A stretch of 64,000 nucleotides of DNA from Variovorax sp. Root411 (GTDB lineage Bacteria > Pseudomonadota > Gammaproteobacteria > Burkholderiales > Burkholderiaceae_C): the NCBI RefSeq assembly GCF_001425205.1, contig NZ_LMDW01000001.1:435928-499927 (forward strand), read 5' to 3'. Every line of letters starts with the position of its first letter. Position 1 is the first letter of the stretch. The translations under genes and the position numbers were made by a program. Shown here one piece after another: positions 1-7,458 of the stretch. Under the pieces are notes generated by a model. The model did no database searches. It was not told the origin of the DNA and saw only the letters and a program-made list of their open reading frames with translations.

Positions 1-345
1 CGCCGCCGTCGCGATGCCGTGCACGCGCGCGATCACGGGCACCGGCAGCTTCTGGATCGACAGCATCATCGCGCCGCAGCGTTCGAACAGCTGCCGGTAG
101 TAGCCGAGCGATGGTGCGGCGCGCATTTCCTTCAGGTCGTGGCCCGCGCAGAAGGCCTTGCCCGCCGCCGCGATGACGACCGCGCGAATGGTGTCGTCTG
201 CCGCGATCTCGCCGAGCGCCTGCTCGAGCGCGCCGAGCATGGCCTCGGAGAGTGCATTGAACGAGGTCGGCCGGTTCAGCGTCAGCGTGACCACGCCACG
301 GCTGTCGCGCGCCTGCAGGACGAAGGGCGTGTTCGCGTCGTTCAT
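1..345 (-). CDS. Enoyl-CoA hydratase/isomerase (crotonase family), 3' part outside window
   Basis: Only the first 115 codons lie in the window; the gene runs off the left edge. Translated from the ATG at 343-345, the protein has the crotonase N-terminal pattern: N-R-P around residue 25, then F-C-A-G-H-D-L, the usual CoA-binding and oxyanion-hole segment, and V-I-A-R-V-H-G-I-A further on. The family hydrates or isomerises enoyl-CoA thioesters in beta-oxidation-type pathways in the cytoplasm. It begins 13 bases after the hydrolase gene on the same strand, so the two are probably cotranscribed. Substrate cannot be told from this fragment. Confidence 0.88.
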   Translation of the reverse strand, partial: MNDANTPFVLQARDSRGVVTLTLNRPTSFNALSEAMLGALEQALGEIAADDTIRAVVIAAAGKAFCAGHDLKEMRAAPSLGYYRQLFERCGAMMLSIQKLPVPVIARVHGIATAA

Positions 346-358
346 GGCTGGCCGTGCT

Positions 359-1723
359 TCAGTAGGTCAGTTCGAGCACGGTCGTGTGCTCGCTCGCGGC
401 CGGCCACGTGAGGCCCGTGATGCGCTCGCCGTTGAATTCGCCGGCCACCGCGCGCGGGGCGCCGCCGCCCTCGATGCGCAGCCGCGAGGTCGAAACGCCC
501 GCGCCCTTGGGTGGCACACCTGCCGGGGGGCTCTTCCCGTCGAAGCGCATGGTGTCGCGCTGCGCGTCGAAGTAGCCGCGCGGCCGTGTGAAAACGACGA
601 CCGCGCTGGCTCCGTTGTCGGCCGGAATGATGCGCTCCGGCCGCAGGTTCACGACGCTGCTGCTGCGCGGGAACGGGCTGCGGTAGATGTGCGTGGTGCC
701 GTAGCTGGGCGTGGCCAGGACGAACTCGTAGGCCGCGTCGCCGCGCGCCTTGAAAGGCCCCCAGCGGCCATCGGCGCCGACCGACTTGGTGAAGACGGCC
801 TCGCCGAGCCGCGCGCCGGTGGCGAGGTCGACGGCAAATACGGTGACCTTCGCGCCGTTCAGTGGAAGATTTTCCGAACCGAGCGCACGGCCATTGAGCA
901 CGACATCCGCCTCGGCCGCGACGTCCGTGCCGCGCGGTGCCTGGCCGGTCAGGAACTGCCATGTCACCGCGAACGCTGCGGGCGAGAACGAGGTCTCGCG
1001 ATGGTCGACGCGCGGCAGCACGACATTGGTCGCGCCCTTGAGTGCCGGCCCGTCGAAGCCGATGTTCGTCGGCTTGCCGGGCGCGCCGATCCACACGCCG
1101 TCGGGCTGCGCATACTTGTCGTTGTTGTCCGAGCGCAGCGTCATCCACTTCACGCCCGGCGTGACCTCCTCGCCGTTCGGTCCCTTCGGCGTGTTGAGCT
1201 GCTGCATGAAGCCGGACAGCCCCGAGAACTCGTTGTTCTCGCGGAAGCCCTTCACCACCCAGATGCCGTGCGCCGGGTTGCCGCCCAGCACCACATGGCT
1301 CACCACAGCCGCGCCGCCGCCGTTCTGCACGTAGTTGCGGATGGTGTTGCCGCCGCGCGAGTTGCCGATCAGCACGACCTTGCTGGCGCCGGTGGCCTTC
1401 AGTACCTTGTCGACCTCGGCCTTCAGGAACAGCGCCGAATCGCCGGTCGAGCTGCGCCCGGCCTGGGCCACGGCGTCGTCGTCGCGCGCGACCGGGTTCG
1501 GCTGGTCGACCGCGAAGAGCCGCTCGCGCGGCCAGCCGTTCGACTCGAAGCGCCAGATCGTCGTCTGCCAGAGCGCGGCCGAGTCGCCGTTGCCGTGCAT
1601 GAACACGATGGGCGGGCGCTCGGTGTATGACGGCGATCGGGCGGTGGCGCAGGCGGTCAGCATGGCGGTGGCGGCTGTGCCGGTGACGGCCAAGGCAAGA
1701 AGAAGGGTGCGGCGGGATTGCAT
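359..1723 (-). CDS. Secreted alpha/beta hydrolase lipoprotein (lipase/esterase-like)
   Basis: The 454-residue product starts with an R-R then hydrophobic signal segment ending in the lipobox L-T-A-C (Cys25), so it should be a lipoprotein. Residues 38-130 look like an alpha/beta-hydrolase: H-G-N-G-D near residue 43 (oxyanion region) and the nucleophile elbow G-N-S-R-G with Ser122; His241 in V-D-H-R-E-T is a plausible catalytic histidine. The C-terminal 190 residues look like a beta-rich accessory domain. It resembles secreted lipases or polyester hydrolases, but the substrate is not evident. It lies just upstream of the crotonase gene, with a terminator separating it from the acyl-CoA dehydrogenases. 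Confidence 0.75.
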   Translation of the reverse strand: MQSRRTLLLALAVTGTAATAMLTACATARSPSYTERPPIVFMHGNGDSAALWQTTIWRFESNGWPRERLFAVDQPNPVARDDDAVAQAGRSSTGDSALFLKAEVDKVLKATGASKVVLIGNSRGGNTIRNYVQNGGGAAVVSHVVLGGNPAHGIWVVKGFRENNEFSGLSGFMQQLNTPKGPNGEEVTPGVKWMTLRSDNNDKYAQPDGVWIGAPGKPTNIGFDGPALKGATNVVLPRVDHRETSFSPAAFAVTWQFLTGQAPRGTDVAAEADVVLNGRALGSENLPLNGAKVTVFAVDLATGARLGEAVFTKSVGADGRWGPFKARGDAAYEFVLATPSYGTTHIYRSPFPRSSSVVNLRPERIIPADNGASAVVVFTRPRGYFDAQRDTMRFDGKSPPAGVPPKGAGVSTSRLRIEGGGAPRAVAGEFNGERITGLTWPAASEHTTVLELTY

Positions 1724-1760
1724 GTTTCGTTCCTGGGTTCCTGGAGTTTGGTTCCAAGTG

Positions 1761-1794
1761 AAAACGCCCGCCGGCGCAAAGGCGGGCGGGCGTT
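1761..1794 (-). terminator. Intrinsic terminator after the acyl-CoA dehydrogenase pair
   Basis: On the minus strand a GC-rich stem (CGCCCGCC pairing with GGCGGGCG) around an 8-base loop is followed by TTTTC. It sits in the gap between the stop of the dehydrogenase gene (1817) and the start of the hydrolase gene (1723), all on the minus strand, so it probably ends the dehydrogenase operon. Confidence 0.6.
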
Positions 1795-1816
1795 GGATGC
1801 TAGGGGAAAAAGTCCG

Positions 1817-2932
1817 TCAGGCGAAGACGCCGGCGGTGTCCTGCATGCGGGCGGAGACTTCGCCCAGGTGATGCAGCGTGTCGCCGAAGGTCATTTCCAT
1901 CTGCGTGAGCTTGCGGAAGTAGTGGCTGCCGATGTATTCGTCGGTCACGCCGATGCCGCCATGAAGCTGCACCGAGTTCGCGGCCACATAACGCATCGAC
2001 ACGCCGAGCTGGTACTTGGCGCGTGCCAGCGCCTGGCGTCGCTCGTCGGCCGGGGCGTTGAGCTTGAGCGTGGCGTAGTAGCTCATCGAGCGGGCGAGCT
2101 CGAGCTGCATCTTCATGTCGGCGACGCGATGGCGCAGCGCCTGGAAGGTCGAGATGGCCACGCCGAACTGCTTGCGCTGGTTCATGTAGTCGACGGTGAG
2201 GGCCACGGTCTTGTCCATCACGCCGACGGCTTCGGCGCAGGTGGCGGCAATGCCGACATCCACCGCATATTCGAGCGCGGCCAGACCGTCGAGCGTGACC
2301 AGCGTGGCGTCCGCCTTGTCGAACACGACCTCGGCAGCGCGGCTGCCGTCCTGCGTGCCGTAGCCGCGGGCTTCGACGCCGCTGGCGCTGCGCTCGACCA
2401 GGAAGAGGGCGATCTTGCCGCCGACCTTGGCGGGCACCAGGAAGGCGTCGGCCTCATCGCCCACCGGCACCAGGCTCTTGGCGCCGGTCAGCGCATAGCC
2501 GTCGCCCGACTTGGCGGCCGTGGCCTCGCACACATCGAGGCGGTAGCGTGCCTTGCGCTCCTGGTACGCCAACACCACGATCGCCTGGCCGCCTGCGATG
2601 CGCGGCAGCCAGTTGTCCTTGGTGTCGGCGCCGGCGTAGCCGCTGAGCACCGCACCGGCGATCAGCGTCTGCGCGAAGGGCTCCAGCACGATGCCGCGGC
2701 CCAGTTCTTCCATGACGACCATGCCGGCCACCGGGCCCATGCCCAGGCCGCCGTCGTCTTCGGCGATGTAGAGGCCGCCCAGGCCGAGTTCGGCCAGTTC
2801 GTCCCAGGCCTCGCGCGAGAAGCCGCCCTTGGCCTCGATGCCACGGCGGCGCTCGAAGTCATAGCCCTTGTCGACCCACTTGCGAACGGCGTCGCGCAGT
2901 TGTTCCTGGTCGTCGGTGAAGTTGAAATCCAT
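1817..2932 (-). CDS. Acyl-CoA dehydrogenase, small subunit type
   Basis: A 371-residue acyl-CoA dehydrogenase. The N-terminal helical part (D-F-N-F-T-D-D-Q-E-Q-L) is followed by a poorly conserved middle domain and a good C-terminal domain with R-K-Q-F-G near residue 255 and V-Q-L-H-G-G-I-G-V-T-D-E near 325, the usual FAD/active-site region. It begins 12 bases after the partner gene at 2945-4126 on the same strand. Paired small and large dehydrogenases side by side recall the heteromeric enzymes that act on bulky acyl-CoA side chains (steroid ChsE1-ChsE2 type); that is an analogy, and the substrate is unknown. Confidence 0.88.
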   Translation of the reverse strand: MDFNFTDDQEQLRDAVRKWVDKGYDFERRRGIEAKGGFSREAWDELAELGLGGLYIAEDDGGLGMGPVAGMVVMEELGRGIVLEPFAQTLIAGAVLSGYAGADTKDNWLPRIAGGQAIVVLAYQERKARYRLDVCEATAAKSGDGYALTGAKSLVPVGDEADAFLVPAKVGGKIALFLVERSASGVEARGYGTQDGSRAAEVVFDKADATLVTLDGLAALEYAVDVGIAATCAEAVGVMDKTVALTVDYMNQRKQFGVAISTFQALRHRVADMKMQLELARSMSYYATLKLNAPADERRQALARAKYQLGVSMRYVAANSVQLHGGIGVTDEYIGSHYFRKLTQMEMTFGDTLHHLGEVSARMQDTAGVFA

Positions 2933-2944
2933 GTTCTTGTCTCC

Positions 2945-4126
2945 TCAGCCCAGAACCGTCTGCGCGACGATATTGCGTTGCACTTCGTTCGAGCCACCGT
3001 AGATGGTGGTCTTGCGCATGTTGAAGAAGGTCGACGTCAGCGGCGCGAGCGCCGGGTTGCCGCCCGGGAAGTTGCCCTGCCAGCCGGCTTCCATGGCCTC
3101 GCGGATCAGCGGCAGCGAATACGGGCCGCCGGCCAGCATCATCAGTTCGCTGTAGCGCTGCTGGATCTCGCTGCCACGGATCTTGAGCAGGCCCGCGACG
3201 TCGAGCGAGTTCTTGCCCGAGGTGGCGGCCGAGAGCACGCGCAGCACCATCATCTCGAGGGCGACGATGTCGACCTCGAGCCTGGCGATCTCGTCGCGGA
3301 AGCGCTGGTCGTCATAGAGGCCTTCGCTCTTCGCGATGCGCTTCAGGCGCTCGAGCTCGCGCTTGGCGCGGTTCACGTCGGCGATGTTGGTGCGTTCGTG
3401 CGAGAGCAGGTGCTTGGCGTAGGTCCAGCCCTTGTTCTCTTCGCCGATCAGGTTCTCGGCGGGCACTTCGACGTTGTCGAAGAACACCTCGTTCACTTCA
3501 TGACCACCGTCGAGCAGCTTGATCGGGCGCACGGTCACGCCGGGCGACTTCATGTCGAGCAGCAGGAAGCTGATGCCCGTTTGCGGCTTGCCTTCGTTGC
3601 TGGTGCGCACGAGGTTGAACATCCAGTCGCCGTACTGGCCGAGCGTGGTCCAGGTCTTCTGGCCATTGACGATGTACTTGTCGCCCTTGCGTTCGGCCTT
3701 GGTCTTCACGGACGCGAGGTCGGAGCCCGAACCGGGTTCGCTGTAGCCCTGGCTCCACCAGACTTCGCCGCTGGCGATGCCGGGGAGGAAGCGCTTTTGC
3801 TGTTCGGCGTTGCCGAAGGCCATGATCACCGGCGCCACCATCACGGGACCGAACGGAATGATGCGCGGCGCGCCGGCCAGCGCGGTTTCTTCCTCGAACA
3901 GGTGGCGCTGGATGGCGGTCCAGCCCGGGCCGCCGAATTCCTTCGGCCAGCCGTAGCCGAGCCAGCCCTTCTTGCCGAGGATCCTGGCCCAGCCCTGCAG
4001 ATCGTCGCGCGTCAGCTCCAGCGCGTTGTGCACCTTGTGCGAAATCTCTTGGGGAAGGTTTTCTTTGACCCAGGCGCGAACCTCTTCGCGGAACTTCTGT
4101 TCTTCGGGTGTGAAGCTCAAATCCAT
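2945..4126 (-). CDS. Acyl-CoA dehydrogenase, large subunit type
   Basis: A 393-residue flavin-dependent acyl-CoA dehydrogenase. It shows Y-S-E-P-G-S-G-S-D-L-A-S near residue 130, N-G-Q-K-T-W-T-T (FAD-binding middle domain) and a C-terminal Y-G-G-S-N-E-V-Q-R-N-I that closes the FAD site. Length is normal for the family. It oxidises an acyl-CoA to the 2-enoyl-CoA and hands electrons to ETF. It is first in a two-gene unit with the 371-residue dehydrogenase and divergent from purN. Its sequence is like the C-terminal half of the fused dehydrogenase at 49587-51914. Confidence 0.9.
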   Translation of the reverse strand: MDLSFTPEEQKFREEVRAWVKENLPQEISHKVHNALELTRDDLQGWARILGKKGWLGYGWPKEFGGPGWTAIQRHLFEEETALAGAPRIIPFGPVMVAPVIMAFGNAEQQKRFLPGIASGEVWWSQGYSEPGSGSDLASVKTKAERKGDKYIVNGQKTWTTLGQYGDWMFNLVRTSNEGKPQTGISFLLLDMKSPGVTVRPIKLLDGGHEVNEVFFDNVEVPAENLIGEENKGWTYAKHLLSHERTNIADVNRAKRELERLKRIAKSEGLYDDQRFRDEIARLEVDIVALEMMVLRVLSAATSGKNSLDVAGLLKIRGSEIQQRYSELMMLAGGPYSLPLIREAMEAGWQGNFPGGNPALAPLTSTFFNMRKTTIYGGSNEVQRNIVAQTVLG

Positions 4127-4257
4127 GCGTGCCTCGCTGTGTTGATCGGTTCACCGCAGACGCGGTGTGTCTCCGGAACCGTGAGTTTTAGCACGGTCGT
4201 GCTGCGAAGCGGTGTCCGCGCCGCGACAAGCGTGGGCACAGATAATCCCGCCTTCCC

Positions 4258-4854
4258 ATGAAGAACATCGTGATCCTGATCTCCGGCGGCGGCTCCAACA
4301 TGGCGGCCATCGTGCGCGCCGCCGAGCGCGACCGCTGGGCCGAGCGCTTCGGCGCACGCATCGCCGCCGTGGTGAGCAACAAGGCCGAGGCCGGCGGGCT
4401 GGCAATCGCCAAGACACACGGCATCGACACCACAGTCATCCCGCACAAGGATTTCGCCACCCGCGAAGCCTTCGACGCAGCGCTGGCGACGGCGGTCGAC
4501 GGCTACGCGCCGGCCCTGGTGGTGCTGGCGGGGTTCATGCGCATCCTGACGCCGGGCTTCGTCGGCCGTTATGCCGGCCGGCTGGTGAACATCCATCCCT
4601 CGCTGCTGCCGGCGTTCCCGGGACTCCATACGCACCAGCGTGCCATCGAGGCGGGCTGCAAGGTGGCGGGCGTGACGGTCCACCAGGTGACCACCGAGCT
4701 CGACCACGGACCGATCCTGGCCCAGGCCGTGGTGCCCGTGCTGCCCGACGACACGGCAGCGACCCTGGCCGGGCGGGTGCTGGGCCAGGAACATCTGTTG
4801 TATCCGCGTGCCATTGCCGCGTGGCTGGCAGATACATCGAGTCACAAACGGTAA
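4258..4854 (+). CDS. purN: Phosphoribosylglycinamide formyltransferase (PurN)
   Basis: A 198-residue GAR transformylase, the folate-dependent third step of purine synthesis. The N-terminal I-S-G-G-G-S-N phosphate-binding loop (8-14) and the catalytic residues are visible: Asn111 and His113 in N-I-H-P-S-L-L-P and Asp149 in E-L-D-H-G-P-I. These match Asn106, His108 and Asp144 of the E. coli enzyme with a shift of five. It stands alone, divergent from the dehydrogenase genes and followed by a small lipoprotein gene. Confidence 0.96.
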   Translation: MKNIVILISGGGSNMAAIVRAAERDRWAERFGARIAAVVSNKAEAGGLAIAKTHGIDTTVIPHKDFATREAFDAALATAVDGYAPALVVLAGFMRILTPGFVGRYAGRLVNIHPSLLPAFPGLHTHQRAIEAGCKVAGVTVHQVTTELDHGPILAQAVVPVLPDDTAATLAGRVLGQEHLLYPRAIAAWLADTSSHKR

Positions 4855-4891
4855 AGTTGTTTATATTCGCGGGTTTTCGGGAGCCTAGAAA

Positions 4892-5209
4892 GTGAAAACC
4901 CAATCGTTGCTGCTGGCTGTTGCCAGCGCCGCCCTGATGGCGGGCTGTGCCGCCCCGGCGCCCGCGCCTGCCCCGGCACCTGCTGCGCCGCCACCTGAAC
5001 CGGTCTACCAGTGCAACGCCGATGGCGCCCGCTTTGCCGTGGGCCAGCCGCTGACGCCCCAGCTCGAAGCCGCCGCCCGCGTGCGCGCAGCCGCCGGCAC
5101 GGTGCGCGTGCTGAAACCCGGCGACGCGGCCACGACAGAACTCAATGGCGGTCGGCTCAATCTCGACGTCGATGCTCGCAGCCGCGTGACGGACGTCCGC
5201 TGCGGTTGA
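4892..5209 (+). CDS. Small lipoprotein with peptidase inhibitor I78 domain
   Basis: A 105-residue protein starting at GTG. Residues 1-18 form a signal peptide ending in L-M-A-G-C, with lipidated Cys19, followed by an Ala/Pro-rich linker to about residue 38. The C-terminal part reads R-V-L-K-P-G-D then G-R-L-N-L-D-V-D and ends V-R-C-G, which is the I78 inhibitor pattern (potato-inhibitor-I-like fold), with the paired cysteines Cys41 and Cys104. A periplasmic or envelope-bound protease inhibitor is likely. It is 37 bases downstream of purN and may share its transcript. Confidence 0.8.
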   Translation: MKTQSLLLAVASAALMAGCAAPAPAPAPAPAAPPPEPVYQCNADGARFAVGQPLTPQLEAAARVRAAAGTVRVLKPGDAATTELNGGRLNLDVDARSRVTDVRCG

Positions 5210-5219
5210 TGGAACTCGG

Positions 5220-5244
5220 AATTGCTATGAAAAATGTAGCAATT
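5220..5244. repeat. Perfect 8-bp stem-loop after the I78 gene
   Basis: AATTGCTA and TAGCAATT form a perfect inverted repeat around a 9-base A-rich loop, 10 bases past the stop codon at 5209. It is AT-rich against a GC-rich background and may be a member of a dispersed short palindrome family or a processing site. There is no T-run, so it is not a clear terminator. Confidence 0.5.
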
Positions 5245-5253
5245 CATTCAGCA

Positions 5254-5276
5254 AGGCGGGCATGCACAGCCCGCCT
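5254..5276. terminator. Hairpin between convergent genes
   Basis: AGGCGGGC and GCCCGCCT form an 8-bp GC stem with a 7-base loop, between the 3' end of the I78 gene and the 3' end of the broken DUF1653 gene. No strong T-run follows on either strand, so a bidirectional terminator role is only plausible. Confidence 0.35.
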
Positions 5277-5278
5277 GG

Positions 5279-5512
5279 CTAGATCGGGGTGAATCGTTGC
5301 CGGGGCGTGCCGTCGATCTCGATGGTTTCGCCGAACATGGCGGCCGGCCGGACTCAGAGGCCATGGGCACCGTACAGGGCGCGATACAGCGTCATCGGCT
5401 CCAGCGTCTCGCTGTGGCGCACGGTGCCGAGCACCTCGTATTCGCCGCCCTTGTAGTGGCGGTAGCGGCCGGGGGGTGTTTCGATCAGGGGCGGGAGGTC
5501 TTCGTCGTTCAA
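5279..5512 (-). pseudogene. DUF1653 protein gene with in-frame TGA
   Basis: Read on the minus strand from a TTG at 5510-5512 (preceded by GAAAGAAG), the frame gives G-R-Y-R-H-Y-K-G-G-E-Y-E-V-L-G then H-S-E-T-L-E-P-M and Y-R-A-L-Y-G-A-H-G-L, the DUF1653 signature. Codon 53, at 5354-5356, is TGA where the family has a tryptophan (G-L-W-V-R-P). After it the same frame continues with V-R-P-A-A-M-F-G-E-T-I-E-I-D-G to a TAG at 5279. A single G-to-A change from TGG explains it. It is either a recent nonsense mutation or a sequencing error; a 52-residue truncated product would lack the C-terminal third. Confidence 0.75.
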
Positions 5513-5563
5513 CGGGGGCTTCTTTCTTCAAAAACTGTCGGGGCTTGATTTGACGGGAGTCGG

Positions 5564-7417
5564 ATGGATCGCGCTGATTTTGTTCACCTGGTTCGACTGA
5601 GCGAGCACGCCAGCGCGGACGATGGTGCGCGCTATCGACGCAGCGTCGCGGCCTTTGCCGCGCTCGGCTACCTGTGGGTGCTGGGCTGTCTCGGACTTTC
5701 GGTGGGCATCATTGTCTGGGTGGTTTCCTCGATCGGGGGAGCGCGCTTCAATTTCACGCGGGGCTGGCTGCTGCTGTTCGCCGTGGGGCTGCTGTGGGCC
5801 ACGCTGCGCGCGCTCTGGGTGCGCTTCGAGGAGCCCGAGGGCGTGGAACTCCGCAGGGCGGACGCGCCGGCGCTCTTCGAGGCGCTGGACCGCATCCGCG
5901 GCAGGATCAAGGGGCCGCCGGTCCACCACGTCTATCTCGATGACGAATTCAATGCCAGCATCCGGCAGGTGCCGCGCTTCGGGCTGTTCGGCGGCGCCGT
6001 CAACTCGCTGAGCATCGGCCTGCCGCTGATGATGATGCTCGACCGGCGGCGGCTGCTGTCGGTGCTGGCCCACGAGTACGGCCATCTGCGCGGCAACCAC
6101 GGCAAGCTGAGCGCCTGGATCTACCGCACGCGGCTGTCGTGGCTCAAGCTCGATGCCGACCTGCAGCGCAACGAAGGCGTGATGGCGCTGTTTTCGCAGG
6201 CCTTCTTCCGCTGGTACTTCCCGCGCTTCGCGGCCAAGACCTTCGCGCTGGCCCGCCAGGACGAGTACGAGGCCGACCGCATCTCGGGCCGGCTGCTGGG
6301 TGCTTCCGTGGCGGCGGCTGCGCTGACCGAGATCGCGATCAAGGGCAACTGGTACGCCAACGAGTTCTGGCCCTGGCATTGGGCCCGCGCCGAGCACGAG
6401 CCGCAGCCGCCGGGCCCGTTCGAGGCCCTGCGCAAGCGCGCACACACGCCGCCCGGCGAAGACTTCGCGCGCCAGGCGCTGCGCGAGGCGATGCGCCGCG
6501 TCAGCGATCTCGAAGACACCCACCCCGTCTTGCGGGATCGCCTGGAGGCGCTCGACCAAAAGGCGGTCATGCCGGAGTGGTCGATGCGCCCGGCACTCGA
6601 GCTGTTGGCCGACGAAAAGCAATGGATCGAGCATTTCGACCAGCAATGGCGCCGCGCCCACGCCTCCGACTGGAAGCAGCACCATGCACACCGGTCGCGC
6701 ATCCGAGAGCGCATCACCGTCCTGGCCGCGCGTGGCGAGCGCAACACGCCCGATGAGATGGTCGAGTGGGCCGATTCCGAGCGGCGGCTCGATCCCGCCG
6801 CCCCCGTGCGCGTGCGCTACGAGAGCGCCCTGCAGATCGCGCCGGAGCATCCCGGCGCGCTGCGCGGGCTGGCCCAGATGCTGCCCGCGAGCGATCGCGA
6901 AGCGCGACTTGCCGTGCTCGAACGGCTGCACGGCTCCGGCGCCGCAAGCCGCTGGTGGGCGGCCAGGAGCGCCGTGGCCTCGCTCGAAGATCCCGACGCG
7001 GGGCCGCACGATGAAGAGGCGCTGAAGCTGTGGCGCGGCCGTCTCAAGGAGGCGGAAGAGGCCGAGGCGCGTGCTTGGGAAGAGATCACGGGCACGCCGG
7101 TCTTCAGCCAGATCTCGCGACACGATCTGAACGATTTCGAGCTGGGCGAGTTGCGGGCCGACCTGGTGCGCTGCCTGCCTGCTTCGCGGGCCTGGCTGGT
7201 GCGCAAGAACCTGCACGAATTCCCGTGGCGCCGAGCCTACATCGTGTTCGTCGAGCTACCGGGGCTCGACGACGAAGACCGCTGGAACCTGTGCCGCCAG
7301 CTGGAGCAGACCCTCACGCTGCCGGGCGTCGCGCTGGTGCTGTGGGCTGGCCATTCCCCCAAGCTGGAAGACGTCGAGCGGGAGGCCTTCGGGGCCGTCT
7401 GGACGCGCGGCGCATAG
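5564..7417 (+). CDS. M48-family membrane metallopeptidase with long C-terminal extension
   Basis: A 617-residue protein. Two hydrophobic segments (about 33-57 and 67-85) anchor it in the membrane. The zinc site is H170-E-Y-G-H174, with the third ligand probably Glu234 in D-E-Y-E-A-D-R, the M48 (HtpX/Ste24) arrangement. The catalytic domain ends near residue 300. The following 300 residues are helical and Trp/Arg/Glu-rich and match no domain I can name; tetratricopeptide-like packing around A-L-Q-I-A-P-E-H-P-G-A-L-R-G-L is possible. It is divergent from the DUF1653 remnant and 41 bases upstream of the methyltransferase gene. Confidence 0.8.
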   Translation: MDRADFVHLVRLSEHASADDGARYRRSVAAFAALGYLWVLGCLGLSVGIIVWVVSSIGGARFNFTRGWLLLFAVGLLWATLRALWVRFEEPEGVELRRADAPALFEALDRIRGRIKGPPVHHVYLDDEFNASIRQVPRFGLFGGAVNSLSIGLPLMMMLDRRRLLSVLAHEYGHLRGNHGKLSAWIYRTRLSWLKLDADLQRNEGVMALFSQAFFRWYFPRFAAKTFALARQDEYEADRISGRLLGASVAAAALTEIAIKGNWYANEFWPWHWARAEHEPQPPGPFEALRKRAHTPPGEDFARQALREAMRRVSDLEDTHPVLRDRLEALDQKAVMPEWSMRPALELLADEKQWIEHFDQQWRRAHASDWKQHHAHRSRIRERITVLAARGERNTPDEMVEWADSERRLDPAAPVRVRYESALQIAPEHPGALRGLAQMLPASDREARLAVLERLHGSGAASRWWAARSAVASLEDPDAGPHDEEALKLWRGRLKEAEEAEARAWEEITGTPVFSQISRHDLNDFELGELRADLVRCLPASRAWLVRKNLHEFPWRRAYIVFVELPGLDDEDRWNLCRQLEQTLTLPGVALVLWAGHSPKLEDVEREAFGAVWTRGA

Positions 7418-7458
7418 CCTTTCGGACTAGACGGGGCGGCGGCTGAGACAATCGGGGG

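Noticed and set aside
1718..4261. Plus-strand open frame of over 840 codons opposite the two acyl-CoA dehydrogenases
   Set aside because: Antisense shadow of real genes; no domain, no start signal, odd composition.
5354..5356. TGA in the DUF1653 gene as a selenocysteine codon
   Set aside because: The family has tryptophan at this position, no SECIS-like hairpin follows closely, and no selenocysteine machinery is in the window.
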